From Bemisia tabaci (taxonomy: Eukaryota; Arthropoda; Insecta; Hemiptera; Aleyrodidae), in the NCBI RefSeq assembly GCF_918797505.1, contig NC_092800.1, positions 3,906,001 to 3,970,000 on the forward strand: a stretch of 64,000 bases of DNA, read 5' to 3'. The first letter of the stretch is position 1. Each line of letters begins with the position of its first letter. Positions 31,785 through 43,081 of the stretch are shown here, piece by piece. The notes under the pieces were generated by a model. The model had not been told where the DNA came from and did no database searches. It saw only the letters and a list, made by a program, of their open reading frames with translations. The translations under genes and the position numbers were made by a program.

Positions 31785-32060
31785 ACAGCAATATTTTAAA
31801 AATATTGAAATTTAATATATTTTTAAAATGTTTTTCATGTATTTTTAAAATATTTTCAAAAGTACTTTTGAAATACAATCAATGAATATTTTTAAAACAT
31901 TTTAAAAATATATTAAAAATATAAAAAATTAAAATTTTTAAAATAATATTTTATAATATTTTTAAAGTATATCATAATTATTTTTGTTAATATTTTAAAA
32001 ATATTATTAAATATTATTTTAAAAATTTTGATTTTTTTTAAAATGTTTAAATTAATATTA
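31785..32060. repeat. AT-rich low-complexity patch
   Basis: Dense AATATTTTAAAAATATT-type motifs, highly self-complementary. A 69-codon Ile/Asn/Phe-rich minus frame here is composition only. Confidence 0.8.
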
Positions 32061-32171
32061 TAAAAATTTAAAAAAAAGGAAATGATAATAATAATAAATA
32101 AATAACATAAATACATCGACATAAATTCAAACTAGAAAAAGGCCCAAATAATTAAAACTGGAAAAAGACGC

Positions 32172-32330
32172 AATTATAAAGTTAAAAAATAGAGAGAGAG
32201 AGAGAGTTAAAAAAATGAGAGTTAAAAAAAATAGAGAGAGTTAGAAAAAATGATAGTTAAAAATCATGATAGTTAAAAAAAAGAGAGAGCTAAAAAAATG
32301 AGAGAGAGTTAAAAAAAATGAAAATGAAAA
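32172..32330. repeat. GA microsatellite mixed with GTTAAAAAAA motif
   Basis: Blocks of (GA)n alternate with GTTAAAAAAATGAGA-like units several times. Confidence 0.85.
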
Positions 32331-32487
32331 AATTACATCATGAAATAAAAAACAATAAATAAATAAATAATAAATAATAAAGTCTGGTAAAATATCATAA
32401 GAATCCGTCAATAAACAAAATATTACGGACTCAGAGGCCTGCGATAGTTAAGAGATTGAATTTAGGGGCCCATTCATATCAAGCCTG

Positions 32488-32660
32488 GCTGGTCTGGTGG
32501 TAAAGTACTGGACTTCGGATTGCAACTCCATCCCGAAGCGTGGGTTCTAATCCCGACTAGGACGGCGCGGATTTAAGGTAAGTCACAACTCTACGATGAT
32601 CCACCACCTGGTAGTAACGCATATGAAAACTTGCACACTTCATAACTAGAGTGCGCTACC
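32488..32660 (+). other. tRNA-like segment, possible SINE
   Basis: TGGCTGGTCTGGTGGTAAAG resembles an A box and GTGGGTTCTAATCCCGAC a B box, spaced about as in a tRNA. The arms pair poorly, so it is a pseudo-tRNA or SINE head. A tail of about 100 bp follows. Confidence 0.5.
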
Positions 32661-32875
32661 AGCCAGGAAGAATAATGAAAATTCATTTTATACACTCTTT
32701 GAATTTGGTTATATAACTTTTATACTAAGGGTTACATAATAAAATAAGTTTTTTAGTAAACTTTTAACTAAAAAACTTTACATCCATTACATAAACAATG
32801 AATATTCTTTAGCTTGTGGTTATTTACGGTTTATACTTTTAAAAACAAATTTTTTATATAACTCTGCTACTAGGG

Positions 32876-33113
32876 GGAAGAACGCCGTATGAACATCGAG
32901 AGTTGCCAAATTTCCCTTGATTAAACCTGTATTTTTTACAAAATTAAGGCATATTTTTCCTTGAATTTTCAGATATTTTAGATTAAATTGTGTACAAAAT
33001 GTCTGAAAATTTGAGAAAATAATATTCACAATTTTCCCAGTAATTTTGGCGTTTATCGGAGGAAACTCGGCAACGTTTGAAGGCTCATAGGGCCTTCTTC
33101 CTTAGCACGGCAG
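32876..33113. mobile_element. Family C, remainder of the split copy
   Basis: GGAAGAACGCCGTATGAACA to TTCTTCCTTAGCACGGCAG. It continues the 14-base fragment at 31294. Confidence 0.8.
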
Positions 33114-33734
33114 TATAGTAAGAGGTACTTGCACTCTTGCGAGAGTCAAAGGCTGAATCGGATTCATTTGAAACTATAATGGCTCCAAGCCTAAAAGTAA
33201 GGTGCTCAGAGAGTTTTCCCGGTGGAAGAATGAGAAACTCGAGAAGTAAAAGTTGAATTATGCAAGGGCTGAGACACAAATCTCGTCCATTCCTTCAAAA
33301 ATCAAAGAAGAAATTAACGAAGGAAAGCCGCAGCACCTAGAATTCCTCGAAAAGCATCCTCCCTTTAAAGGACTCGCTAAAAACAAAAACAAGTCAATTA
33401 CACGACTTCAAAAGCGCCCCCTCCGAATGAACCGTGGTTACTCAAAGCTCTCGGTGAGCTTTTTCAGGTCTCAAAGCCTTGAAGAGTTCTCGGCACACTA
33501 ACAGGTCGATCAAGTTGGCTCGGGCCCTTTTCTGAGCGAGAAACTCATTTTGTCACGGCACTTGTGAGCCTATGAATTAACAGAGCTCAATCGCTATTGT
33601 TCGATTGTTTCGCTTCGTTCTCGCGCGCTATCGCTTCGCCGCCGTCGCCGAGTGCTGAAATGAAAAGAAACCGACGTTGCCGCAACGTCATCCTCAACGT
33701 CAACGACGTCAACGGGCCGTATTCATAGTCCTTC
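33114..33734. other. No feature recognised
   Basis: Short frames (33253-33501 plus; 33587-33793 minus) with no known motif. A GACGTCAACGACG-type patch near 33695. Confidence 0.4.
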
Positions 33735-34195
33735 CGTAAAAAAAAAAAATCCCTGACAATTCCCTGATTTCCCTGACAAAAACGGCCAAACAACCGGGGA
33801 AAAATTAAAAATTCCCTGACAGACGGAAAATCCCTGAAGGAATAATATTCCTAATTTTTCGACACGGTTGAACTGATTAGATCTGCCGTGCTAAAGAAGA
33901 ACGTCGTATGAACATTCGAGAGGTGCCAAATTTCCACCCATAAAATGTTTATTTTAGAGGAAAGTTGTGAATATTTTTCCTTGAAATTATCAGGTCTTTT
34001 AGATTGAAATGCGAACAAAATCGTCTGAAATTTTCGAGAAAAAATATTAACAATTTTCACAGTAAATTTATTCTCTATTGAAGGAGGTATGGCAACGTCT
34101 GAGGCTCATACGGCGTTTTTACTAAGCACAGCAGAGATGTAAATGAGAATTTTTTTCATGTTTAGGGAATATAATGTAATAAAGGAAGATAACCG
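33735..34195. mobile_element. Family K copy interrupted by family C
   Basis: TTCCCTGATTTCCCTGACAA, ACGGCCAAACAACCGGGG and CGACACGGTTGAACTGATTA precede the C element. TTTCATGTTTAGGGAATATA continues after it, the same order as the uninterrupted copy at 3880-4055. Confidence 0.7.
33883..34134. mobile_element. Family C element nested in K, 4-bp TSD
   Basis: CTGCCGTGCTAAAGAAGAAC to GCGTTTTTACTAAGCACAGCAG. AGAT lies on both sides. The intact K copy at 3996 shows the empty site ATTAGATACGAG. Confidence 0.85.
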
Positions 34196-34884
34196 CATTC
34201 TACCGCACATTTCAATTGCACTCATACATCGGACGTTTTGGAGGCTTTAATTTATTTACTTGGAAATTTTACGGCTTGATGTCAGAGGTAATTTTACGGT
34301 TGGTGAAAAAAACCTGGGGTCGCTGGACGAGAGTTGGTGTATTCAAGTCTGCAGAAGTGCAGAGGCATACCCACCGCACAAAAGCAGGAGTACCAGCGCT
34401 GCACAATTTTCCCCGGTGCAGTGTGCCGGGCTCTCCGCTCCCTCGGCTGGCCCGACCAGAAATGAATTGAAGGACTGCCAAACAATAAAGGCATTGCGAA
34501 ACGCCACGGGCACTCTCAAGTGCGCTCAGACGTACATTTCGCGAGAAATCCGCGAAACAATGTTGCCACTCTCCTCGCTTGACGATATTCTGGGCTGGAA
34601 GCACCGAAAGAAACACGAAAAAGAAAAAATACTGCTTCTCTTCGAGCTCAGATTGTGCATCTTGAACGGTTTGCCAGAAGTACCAAGGCAAAGGCATCAT
34701 TGCCTTCCTAAATATTGAACGCAGAGAGGTGATTAGGCGCGGTTAAAAACATGGTAAGAACCATTTACAGTCACGCTATCCTCTAAAGGTTTTTTTTCGG
34801 TTATCTGGCTTCTATTTCAGTTGAGGAATCTATAGACAAGAGTTTTTAACGTAGAGATTATTTTTTATTGTCAGTAGACATGAA
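34196..34884. other. Unclassified, with a 152-codon open frame
   Basis: Plus frame 34260-34718 and a 143-codon frame on the other strand (34269-34700). Neither translation shows a domain I recognise. Being open on both strands argues for a chance low-stop region, though an exon cannot be excluded. No element ends. Confidence 0.35.
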
Positions 34885-35072
34885 GGGATTTTTTGGCACA
34901 TCCATGCTCCAGCTTTCAAATTTCCAGGGATAAAGGCCGAGTAGAATCTGTTTTGGCAGATCCACTCGTCAGTTCCGTGAAAAGTTGTCGCCACCACCAG
35001 GATTCGAAACCGGGACCTGTTGGCCTAGCGGTCAGGCGCGCGGACCGCTGGGCCAACCTGGCCGGCAACCTC
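34885..35072 (-). mobile_element. Family L tRNA-derived SINE
   Basis: On the minus strand, GGTTGCCGGCCAGGTTGGCC starts a tRNA-like head with A box TGGCCCAGCGG and B box GGTTTCGAATCC. The body CACGGAACTGACGAGTGGAT and TTCTACTCGGCCTTTATCCC is shared with 12925-13150. Probably transcribed by RNA polymerase III when active. Confidence 0.8.
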
Positions 35073-35895
35073 TAAAGTATACGTAATATTTCGCAACCTG
35101 TCAAGAATAATATTTAATGAAAAGAGGATTCAGGGATGCAAGAAATTTCTCGAGTACGCAAACGGGCGGGTCGCAATTTGTCGCGTGTGAAAATGCAGAG
35201 GCCCTGAAAACTGTGTTTTCAAATAGGAAAGCCGGCAAAATTGCGTGTTTCTTTGCAGAGCTGCGGTAAAAATCGTATGCGTTTCGTGAGGTCGCAGAAA
35301 AAATCAAGTGTTTTTCGCAAGACCGCGGCAATTTATACGCACAGTGATAAAAAGGTCCCCTTTTTGAAGTTTCTGAGGAAAAAGGGGCTTTGAAAATCAT
35401 CTCTGAAGGATTGTCGGAGTTCATTTCGTCGAAACAGCGATGATAATCGAGGGTTGGGTATTCTGGCTGGCACAACGCAATTCACAAAGGGGACCCAGGT
35501 TTGCATTATGAATATATTAACTGGGGTCAAACAAACAGCAAACGTGCGCCTCGATGCCCTAAAAACAAACAAATAAAAATTGAGGTTCTGACTCGTTAAT
35601 TGCGAGAGGGGTTACATTCGGTTGTGGTCTTGCGGTATCTATTTCCTAATCGCCTCCGATGTATTTTTCTCTCTAAAGAAATCTAAGGATTGTAGTATGG
35701 AAGGCAATTTTTCGAATGTTCATTAATTCATGAGACTTTGACGCAAATACTCAATAACGCTATGAGATATTTCCCCTGGAAGCATGGTGATGTAGAAAAA
35801 CCATTCTCACCCTTCATACCTGAGTTTCTATGTCCAGACATAACTGCCTCTAAGACGGCTGCATTTTTAAAGCCTTGAATTGGAGTACCTACATA
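35073..35895. other. No feature recognised
   Basis: A 124-codon minus frame (35101-35475) has no known domain. GAGGTCGCAGAAAAAATCAA and AGCTGCGGTAAAAATCGTAT suggest weak internal repetition (35255-35330). Confidence 0.4.
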
Positions 35896-36125
35896 GGGAG
35901 AGTGCGGATTTGTTGGTAATGTTGACGAAAGGTCATGAAGCTTTTAGGGCCCAAAAGGGCAGCCAACCCACGAATTCAATTTATCCGGAGTGATTTATAA
36001 GTGCAATTAGTACGATTTGTCATTTGTAAAGCACTTACTTAACTTAGTTTTTGTATGAATTCTCTCATTTTTGTGCTCATTTGTTGAACATTCTTGGCCA
36101 ACTTGATTTGATATTGGAATCTGAA
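35896..36125 (+). repeat. Family BB repeat
   Basis: GAGTGCGGATTTGTTGGTAA, AGGGCCCAAAAGGGCAGCC, TTATCCGGAGTGATTTATAA and ACTTAGTTTTTG parallel 47656-47882 in the same order. Confidence 0.7.
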
Positions 36126-36440
36126 GATTTACAGCAACATTTTTTGTGTTACAAGGTGGGCTCTCCTTTTGGACTCTAAGAACTCCACATTTCTTCCTTC
36201 TTGAATACTAATTTTTTGTAAGTTTTTTATTTTGTCACATTCCAGTCCAAAGCGTCGTATTCTTTCCCCAGGTAAGCACACACAGGATGGTACCAGAACT
36301 GAAGTAATTCCAAAACGGTTCAGTTCTCGCGGTGTCCATCGCCATGATGACGTCACTGACAAGTCTATTCACACAATGGGAAAAGCACTTGTGCAGATTT
36401 GTTACCATGACATGCCGCTTCTAGCAAGGTCACCGAGGAA
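36126..36440. other. No feature recognised
   Basis: Contains GATGACGTCACTGACAAGTC (36345), similar to family X subterminal sequence, but no full element. Confidence 0.35.
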
Positions 36441-36572
36441 CAATTCGTCGCTTGACTGACATAAGAGCGTAACTACACTCTGCAATGAACCCTGTCTTCC
36501 ATACATTTCAATGCTTTTCCGGGCTCATCTAATTGTGCAGTTACGCCCTTATGTTAGTCAAGCGACGAATTG
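36441..36572. mobile_element. Family Z-related inverted repeat
   Basis: CAATTCGTCGCTTGACTGAC then ATAAGAGCGTAACTAC at the left. GTTACGCCCTTATGTTAGTC then AAGCGACGAATTG at the right. Arms about 36 bp. Confidence 0.8.
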
Positions 36573-36663
36573 CAGCTCTGACCCGAGCCGCGCGTCAATA
36601 ATGGCTCCTTTCGAATCTATTCCGAAGAATGACGTCACGCTTTGACCCTTCGACGACGGGACC

Positions 36664-36917
36664 ACTGCCGTGCTAAGGAAAAACGTCGTATGAACATTCG
36701 AGCGTTGCCAAATTGCCTTCGATGAAATGTTCATTTTTCGGGAAAGCTATGAATATTTTACCTTGAAATTTTCCGGAACTTTAGGCGAGATCGCAAACAA
36801 AATTATCTGAAAAATTGGAGGGAAAATATTTACAAATTTTCCGGAAAAATCGTGATTTACCAAAATAAATTTGGCAACGCCTGAAGGTTCATACGGCGTT
36901 TCTCCGTAGCACGACAG
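36664..36917. mobile_element. Family C element
   Basis: CTGCCGTGCTAAGGAAAAAC to GCGTTTCTCCGTAGCACGACAG. A good reference copy, with complete arms and core. Confidence 0.85.
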
Positions 36918-37289
36918 AACAGTTTGGCAACGGCGGGATTTTCGTGCGCCCGGTTCAGGGATCGGATTCCAGACCCGTGAGTCGCGGACTCGAGATTCCG
37001 AATTAGGCAAGGGTCCGTGGTCGCCGGTCGTGTGCACCTCCTCAGAAGTTCAATATGTAAATTAAGCACTAGTTGCCAACCCGGTTGCCACATCATACGC
37101 AAAATCGCGGTTGATTTTCAGGTTCCACACTGGAATTTTCGCACGATGTGGCAACTACGGTGAGCGGCCCCGCGGATCTTGCCTGTTCGTGCGGAAAATT
37201 TCACATTTTCGCTTTTGAATTGTAATTTCTGACTCATCACAAAAAGGACTGGCAATTTCGAGGTACTTGGGTTGAAATAGTCCAACAAG
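36918..37289. other. No feature recognised
   Basis: No element ends, no coding motif. Confidence 0.4.
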
Positions 37290-37640
37290 ATTTGGGCCCT
37301 GATTTGGTGGCTACGCCAAGCCATTGCATTTCATCTCAGTTCGACGCTTCCATCGTTGATAAAATTATAACCTTGTCGTATTTGCGCCAAGGTGCTTAAA
37401 CACATCTGAGCGTTTCTTGCAATTGTAGTTTCTTTAGTTAGATAAGTCAATAGTCGATTTCTGACTTGTCAATTATTATATCTTGTTACGATGACCGAAC
37501 ACAAATAACTCACACTAAGGAACACACATGTTTTCACACATGTTTTCTAGTTCGGTTCGAATCATTTCTGTTCATCGGATAATGGGTTTGTTATTAACAT
37601 TGACTGATTCACAAGGCCACACCACCGAAACTAGCATGAA
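37290..37640. mobile_element. Family Y-related element, degraded
   Basis: GATTTGGTGGCTACGCCAAG near 37300 and GACTGATTCACAAGGCCACA near 37602 correspond to the Y ends (GATTTAGTGGCTACGTCA). The middle shares GCTTAAACACATCTGAGCGT TTCTTGCAATTG with the Y copy at 41836. Confidence 0.55.
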
Positions 37641-37642
37641 GC

Positions 37643-37871
37643 CATAGGCGAATCCAGACAATTCAAATGGGGGTTTTACTTCTCTCAAAAATTTTCGAAG
37701 TTCTAAAGACCTAATATGCAGTTCGGGTCAATTTCATTGACTATCATCCTCCTTCCTCCTGCTTTCCTTCGTTCCTGCTTTCTTTTTTCTTCCGTTCCGT
37801 TCCGTCCTTCCTTCTTTCTTTTTTCGCGTACGCGAGGAGAGGGGGGGGGGCATACACCCCCTGCGCCTATG
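37643..37871. mobile_element. Family J-like element
   Basis: CATAGGCGAATCCAGAC at the left, CCCCCTGCGCCTATG at the right. A run of 10 G at 37841-37850 and a pyrimidine-rich interior. No TSD visible. Confidence 0.65.
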
Positions 37872-38068
37872 AATTGATCCCATCCAAGCCACATTTCAGC
37901 CACGTTTCGATAAAATCTGTTGGGCCCTTAAAAGCGGGGCAACTTTAGGGGGAACTTTTCACCGACTAGCAACATTGAACTGACAATAAGTTGGATCGTG
38001 GAATGAACCTGCTTCCAGTTGGCCAACAAGCCAGGTTCGATCCCGGGACTGTTCCCGATACCCCTATT

Positions 38069-38318
38069 CAGCCGTACTAGGGAAGATCGCCGTATGAACC
38101 TGCAGGCATTGCCAAATTTCCTTTGATAAAACACGAATTTTCTCGTAAACTTGTGACTACTTTTCTTCCAATTTTCCAGATGATTTTCCTCGCGATTCCA
38201 CAAAAAATCTTGACAATTTTAAGAGAAAATATTCATAACTTTCCTAAGTAATGAAAATTATGGAGGGAATTTTGGCAACTCTCGAATGTTCATACGGCGT
38301 TCTTCCTTGGCATGGCAG
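38069..38318. mobile_element. Family C element
   Basis: CAGCCGTACTAGGGAAGATC to GCGTTCTTCCTTGGCATGGCAG. Arms slightly diverged. Confidence 0.8.
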
Positions 38319-38424
38319 TATATTTTCCGGCTTGCTTCATCGACGCCGCCATAACCAGGGACCGGAGCGTTTCAATAACCACGGTGGCGAACCTGTTCCA
38401 AAGGGGCGCTCGTTCCCCACTCCT

Positions 38425-38645
38425 CGCACAGTGGATCGAGTCAATAGGAGAAATCGGGCAAAATCTGGCAACGTTGAAAAAGCTTATATTATCGAAAATA
38501 CGAAGCAGGAAAGTTTAAGAGTGGCTCCAATGAGTTTTTCACAAAATCTCCTTGCAAAAACACTTTTTAAAATTGAATATATGTCGAAATAAACATCAAA
38601 ATTCGAAATTTTAGCCAAAAATATCTTATCCGACCCACTGTGCGG
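38425..38645. mobile_element. Family E element
   Basis: CGCACAGTGGATCGAGTCAA to TCCGACCCACTGTGCGG. Confidence 0.7.
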
Positions 38646-39055
38646 CGGTGCGTTGCTCTCCAAGGTGTTGATATTTGTATCACGTCCCCCGACCGGAGAC
38701 GGCGCGACCGTTTATGGCCGGAGCGGGGGGCCGGGGGGCGGAGGAGGGGAGCCGTTACGGGGGAGGCGCCCGGGCCACCCGATGGAACTCGCGCAACGCC
38801 ACGGAGGGAGAACACGTGTTTTGCATGAGCGGGGCCCCGTTAGCCCGCTACGGTTCGAGACCCACTTCGCAATCGATTCTGATGACATCTGCCAACCGGA
38901 TTGCCATGCCGCCTCATACTCATATTCCTTGTAGTCAGAGTCCGGAGGGTGTTCGTTTCAATATCGAACTCTTGATTCTAACTAAAACAAACTAACATAG
39001 CCACATTTACGAATTCCTCATGAGTTAACTGTGTTAATGTATTAAAATTTAGTCA
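38646..39055. other. CpG-rich unclassified stretch
   Basis: 38690-38790 is very GC-rich, giving long frames on both strands. No recognised domain. Confidence 0.4.
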
Positions 39056-39213
39056 TTGACCGGTCATAAATCAATCAAGGGCAATTTCGATTGTAAGAAG
39101 CTTTTGGACGCATTTTACCACCATGGCGCAAAGGAAGCGAATCAGAAACAAGGTTACGTGTTTGTTAACATTTGGACCATGACGTAGCCACTAAATCAGT
39201 CTGTAGTGGAAGC
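39056..39213 (-). mobile_element. Family Y element, partial, inverted
   Basis: ACGCATTTTACCACCATGG, GGTTACGTGTTTGTTAAC and ACCATGACGTAGCCACTAAA TCAGTCT are the complement of the left part of the copy at 41836. Confidence 0.65.
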
Positions 39214-39536
39214 TTTGACTTTCGGGACTCCAACTTTCAACTTTTGATCTAAGGGAAACATTATTGGGGGAAGGGTGGAACATTATTTAGTTATATTCAA
39301 TAAAGCGAGAGTCTCCCTGATTTTTAGCTCCTTCCCTGATAAATCCCAGTTTTTCTCAGTCCTAAAAACCACGATTTAAAGCCTTTATCAGCATAGCGCA
39401 GTCTCCTGATTTCTATCCTCGTTCAACAAGAGGCACTGAAAACCCACTCAAACTGGGGGACTAGTATTTTAAAGAGTAATCTAGGTACTCAATGAGAAAG
39501 AACTTCCCATCTAATTAAAGCTTTCGGGTGATGCAG

Positions 39537-39570
<34 letters not shown>

Positions 39571-39867
39571 ACGGGACGCAGGATAATCGGTGTTTGCTCG
39601 CGGGTCCTCTTTGAGTGTTCGTATTGAGTCATATCGAATCACACCATACGGCGTGATCGGCGGGTTTAAAACAATAACCGGCTCTTCCCCCAACTCCCGG
39701 ATCGCACAGGAGGGGAGGGGGAGGGGGTGCGAGGGCCTCGGGAGCAAACCTCTTCTCAAGTGGATGGAATTAACCCATCCTTTTTACGCCGGTTGATGAA
39801 TGGGTGTTTGCGGCGGATTTGCGCCACAGTGGGCGAAAATCTAACGGAGTACGGCCAAAGCTGAATA
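39214..39867. other. Unclassified; 28-A tract
   Basis: A uninterrupted at 39540-39567. Upstream carries TCTCCCTGATTTTTAGC and TCCCTGATAAATCCC (K-like wording). No TSD was found around the A tract, so I do not call a retroposon. Confidence 0.4.
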
Positions 39868-40120
39868 CTGCCCTGCTAAGGAAAAACGCCGTATGAGCCT
39901 TACGGCGTTGCCAAATTTCCTTTCATAAAACGCGAATTTCCTGGTAAACTTATGAACATTTTCCTCCCAATTTTTCAGATAATTTTGTTCGCAATTTCAC
40001 CTAGACATTCTGAAAATTTCAGGGAAAAATATTCATAACTTTCCTCAAAATTGAACATTTTATCGAAGTAAATTTGGCAACTCTCGAATGTTCATACGGC
40101 GTTCTTCCTTAACACGGCAG
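39868..40120. mobile_element. Family C element
   Basis: CTGCCCTGCTAAGGAAAAAC to GCGTTCTTCCTTAACACGGCAG. Confidence 0.85.
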
Positions 40121-40133
40121 CATAGCTCTCCAT

Positions 40134-40352
40134 CAGTGGCGTGATGTGCTTTGCGATGTATCGATTGATTCACCGTTTAAAACGGTGGAAAAGGATCGAT
40201 AAACACGGTGTTCGCAACGAACGCCTTGATAATCGATTCTTTACCACAGCTTCAAAGGGGAAATATCGATACTCGACACCTTCATAATCGATTCTTTACC
40301 ATTGTCTCAAATGAGGAAATATCGATAATCGATCTGTAACGCTTAGCTACTG
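40134..40352. mobile_element. Family H element with 8-bp TSD
   Basis: Left end CAGTGGCGTGATGTGC, right end GCTTAGCTACTG (diverged). Exact CTCTCCAT at 40126-40133 and 40353-40360. An internal segment (TAATCGATTCTTTACCA) is duplicated, lengthening it to 219 bp. Confidence 0.85.
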
Positions 40353-40360
40353 CTCTCCAT

Positions 40361-40544
40361 AAAGGCTCCATTGCATATATGTTGACTATTTTAATGGACT
40401 TGCGTTGAGCGTGTAAGCAGTCACAATATCTAACGGGGAAAACACCCCTCACAGAAAAAAAATTTCAATCTCATTAGAAATATCATAATTTTGTTTTTTT
40501 CTTCATTGTAATAAAGTTAGTACTTCCATATCGTCATTTCCCGA
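40361..40544. other. No feature recognised
   Basis: No ends or motifs recognised. Confidence 0.4.
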
Positions 40545-40740
40545 ATGAGAGAACGGACCTCCATTGCAAGTTTGCAAAATTGACCCAATCAACTCAACTT
40601 TTTGCAAGAATGTACACCCAATCAACACAATTATTTGCAAGAACGTACTTGCGCAATGTTCCTTGAAAATTTCTTCGATTCTCGCATGAGATCGGAAGCT
40701 TAATCAGTAAAATGTTCAGTTTGAAATTCCCGGGAGCCAA
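40545..40740 (+). mobile_element. Family U element, partial
   Basis: AGAACGGACCTCCATTGCAA, TTTGCAAAATTGACCCAATC and TCTCGCATGAGATCGGAAGC follow the U order at 29845. A segment with TTTGCAAGAA is duplicated. Confidence 0.6.
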
Positions 40741-41218
40741 TATTTTCCCTGAAGTACTCTACTGAATACAACGTCCAATTTCCGGTATTTCCACACTTCC
40801 CGTCTCCAAATCCCTGATTTGACCAAGTTTAACCGCCACTAAATGAAATTACCACGATTCTCCGAATCGTAAGAGCCCTGCGCCATTGATACTCCTCTCG
40901 GTTCCACTGGGCGTTGAGAGTCCTCGGCGCGAAAGGCAAACAGAGGGTGCAACTTGCCGTTTACGTGTGACATTTGGCTTACAGCTAGCGCCGACCCCCC
41001 CCCCCCCCCCGCTTCCCCCGCAACGCGATGGGAAGGAGGGGCGCTTCGAAGAGAGTGTTTGCGCGTGCATTGCATTATCATATTAAATTAGTAATTTCCT
41101 GGCCGTGACGCGACTGGCTACCGCCGACGGCCGCGGTCGGAGCTCCGCGTCGACGCTAACGCCCTCTGTTGCCGGACCGCCGCGTTTGCGGCGGCTATTT
41201 CATCGACGATGGACAACA
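40741..41218. other. Unclassified; C16 tract
   Basis: 16 C at 40995-41010. CpG-rich 41100-41200. Frames on both strands without domains. Confidence 0.4.
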
Positions 41219-41563
41219 ATAGACGCATTTAGCGGTGACGTCACGGAGCGATATTGTTGGTTCGATATCTCGAAAGTCGAAATGTGCCCCGACAAACAAA
41301 CATAGCCTCCAAAACGGACAATTGATAAGAGAATGCTAAAACTAGTCTAAAACTAAAACATTAATCCGCGGGACCGTAAAATTATGAAAGCTAGAAATTT
41401 TCCAAAACGTTTGAGACCACATTCACAAGAATTGATAGTATGATAAGCTCGTGGGATAATACTTAGTCTTCGGCCGAACGTTGTGTTCGTTTGTTTAGGC
41501 ACATTTCAACTTTCGAGATATTGAAATTAAAGCAGGATGTGACGTCACTCTAAATGAGTCTAT
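41219..41563. mobile_element. Family X inverted-repeat element
   Basis: ATAGACGCATTTAGCGGTGACGTCAC-type left end and GTGACGTCACTCTAAATGAG TCTAT right end. Inner arms ATATCTCGAAAGTCGAAATG and CATTTCAACTTTCGAGATAT. Non-coding. Confidence 0.75.
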
Positions 41564-41835
41564 GACCTATGATGGAGACACTTTCGAGGGAGAGTTAGTT
41601 GAAGGAAAGTGATGGTATTTTCACCGGATCCTGCTTCATTGCCGCACGAATGAAATACTGATTTTCCACGAAAAAAAAAATAAAAAAAAAATAATGACGA
41701 ATTTCTGGGGAAAGTATCCGATATTTCAGTGAAATAGGCGGTTTGTCTTTTCGTATGTGCAGTGCAAAAAAAGAGGATAAATGGAAAAGTAGGGGGGGAA
41801 GAAATTAAGAAAAAGCAACACTTTTGGTTTTGTTT
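41564..41835. other. No feature recognised
   Basis: A-rich patch near 41670-41695. Nothing else. Confidence 0.4.
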
Positions 41836-42141
41836 TAGACTGATTTAGTGGCTACGTCATGGTTCAAATGTAAACAAACACGTAACATCGTCTCCGATTC
41901 AGCCATTCACACCATGGTGGTAAAATGCGTCTGAGTGTTTCTGGCAATAGAAATCTCTCGTGTTCAATGAATCCTTGATAGATTTACGATCTGTCAATAA
42001 CTCGAATTGTGATAAATCAACGATTCAACAAAATTGATGAATCAACAATTCAACACAATTATAATCACATGGATTTTTTGTTGTTGTTTAAACCGCTGGG
42101 TTCGATCGTACATCGAATGACGTAGTCACTGAATCAGTCTA
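41836..42141. mobile_element. Family Y inverted-repeat element
   Basis: TAGACTGATTTAGTGGCTAC then GTCATGG at the left. ATGACGTAGTCACTGAATCA then GTCTA at the right. Interior AT-rich. Confidence 0.75.
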
Positions 42142-43081
42142 TTATTGTCTTGTGCTCTTGTGGTCAAAATTTGTCTCGAGTTTACCTTAATCTAAAGATA
42201 GCGGAGTCGAGACCCTTGATTTTGACCTCCCCTCCGCGGAAAAACAAATTCACTACACTTTGCAATGAGGTACGGCTATGTCGCTGAAATAACAACGAAG
42301 TTTCAAGTGTTGACTGTTTTACAGACGATTTTTTTAAATCGTGCTCTCGAGAGCAGAAATTAAAACGGAGCAGTTGAGAAGGATATACATAAAATACAGG
42401 TTCAGCTGCGGGCTTCATTAAAAACTCATAAGAGCACTCATTTATAAAGCTAGGGGACGCTTCCACAATTGCATTAAAGTTAAACCGCATTAAGTGGTTA
42501 AGTTTATCTTTAAGTGTGCTCATCAGAAATTTGAAAATAGGATTATAATACATTGCGTCATGTTCGATGCAAAAACAAGCTTTTATACAAGAACGGAATC
42601 TTTTGATTCTTTTCAAGCACTTCTTAAAAGAGGTTGACGCGCATTGCTCAGGACAGAAAATTAAAATACATCCAGTCTTAATTCACAATCATAAATTACT
42701 ACTAATCTTGGTGAACTTGCAGTTTATGGGTGGATTTCGCAGTTATGATGATGTCGAAATTAATTATTTATGCCACAAGAAAACTGTTGAAATCATTAAA
42801 GCGAAACTTAAAAAATCTGCTCAGAGGGAAAATTAAGTTTTCCGCTTGAACTCCACAATCATGTGATAGCACAGATAAGTATGGCTAGCCGACGAAAAAC
42901 AGTGGAAAAAGAGCCCCACCGTGTTGCCAGATTGTTTCGTAAATAAAATACTTCGCTTTTATTGGCTTAAATGAGCAAAATAAACGTCGAGATGTAAAAT
43001 TAAACAATGAAGCGCAAGTGGTAAAATCTCGAGAGACTCCAAAGCCATTTGGGTGCCGAGGAATTTGAAGCTCATTAATTG
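42142..43081. other. Unclassified, overlapping open frames
   Basis: A 144-codon minus frame (42182-42616) and an 89-codon plus frame (42567-42836). The plus one ends Lys-rich and looks more protein-like than most, but no family is recognised and no exon signals are clear. Confidence 0.35.

Larger units (their letters stand above)
31308..32875. mobile_element. 1.57-kb insertion with CCCTAGTAGCA ends
   Basis: Left end CCCTAGTAGCA (31308-31318), right end TGCTACTAGGG (32865-32875), perfect 11-bp inverted repeats. It splits a C copy exactly. Removing it and one GG restores CTAAGGAAGAACGCC, so the apparent TSD is GG. Inside are TATATAA-rich ends, a tRNA-Met-like half, an AT-rich patch, GA repeats and a second tRNA-like segment. 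No transposase frame. Family unknown. Confidence 0.8.

Noticed and set aside
34260..34718. 152-codon plus-strand open frame as a gene
   Set aside because: No recognisable domain, a 143-codon frame on the other strand overlaps it, and there is no promoter, splice or codon-bias evidence I can judge by eye.
39540..39567. A28 tract as a retroposon tail
   Set aside because: No flanking duplication, no AATAAA just upstream and no recognisable body.
42182..42836. 144-codon minus frame and 89-codon plus frame as genes
   Set aside because: Overlapping, unrecognised, with no exon context. Left as an unclassified stretch.
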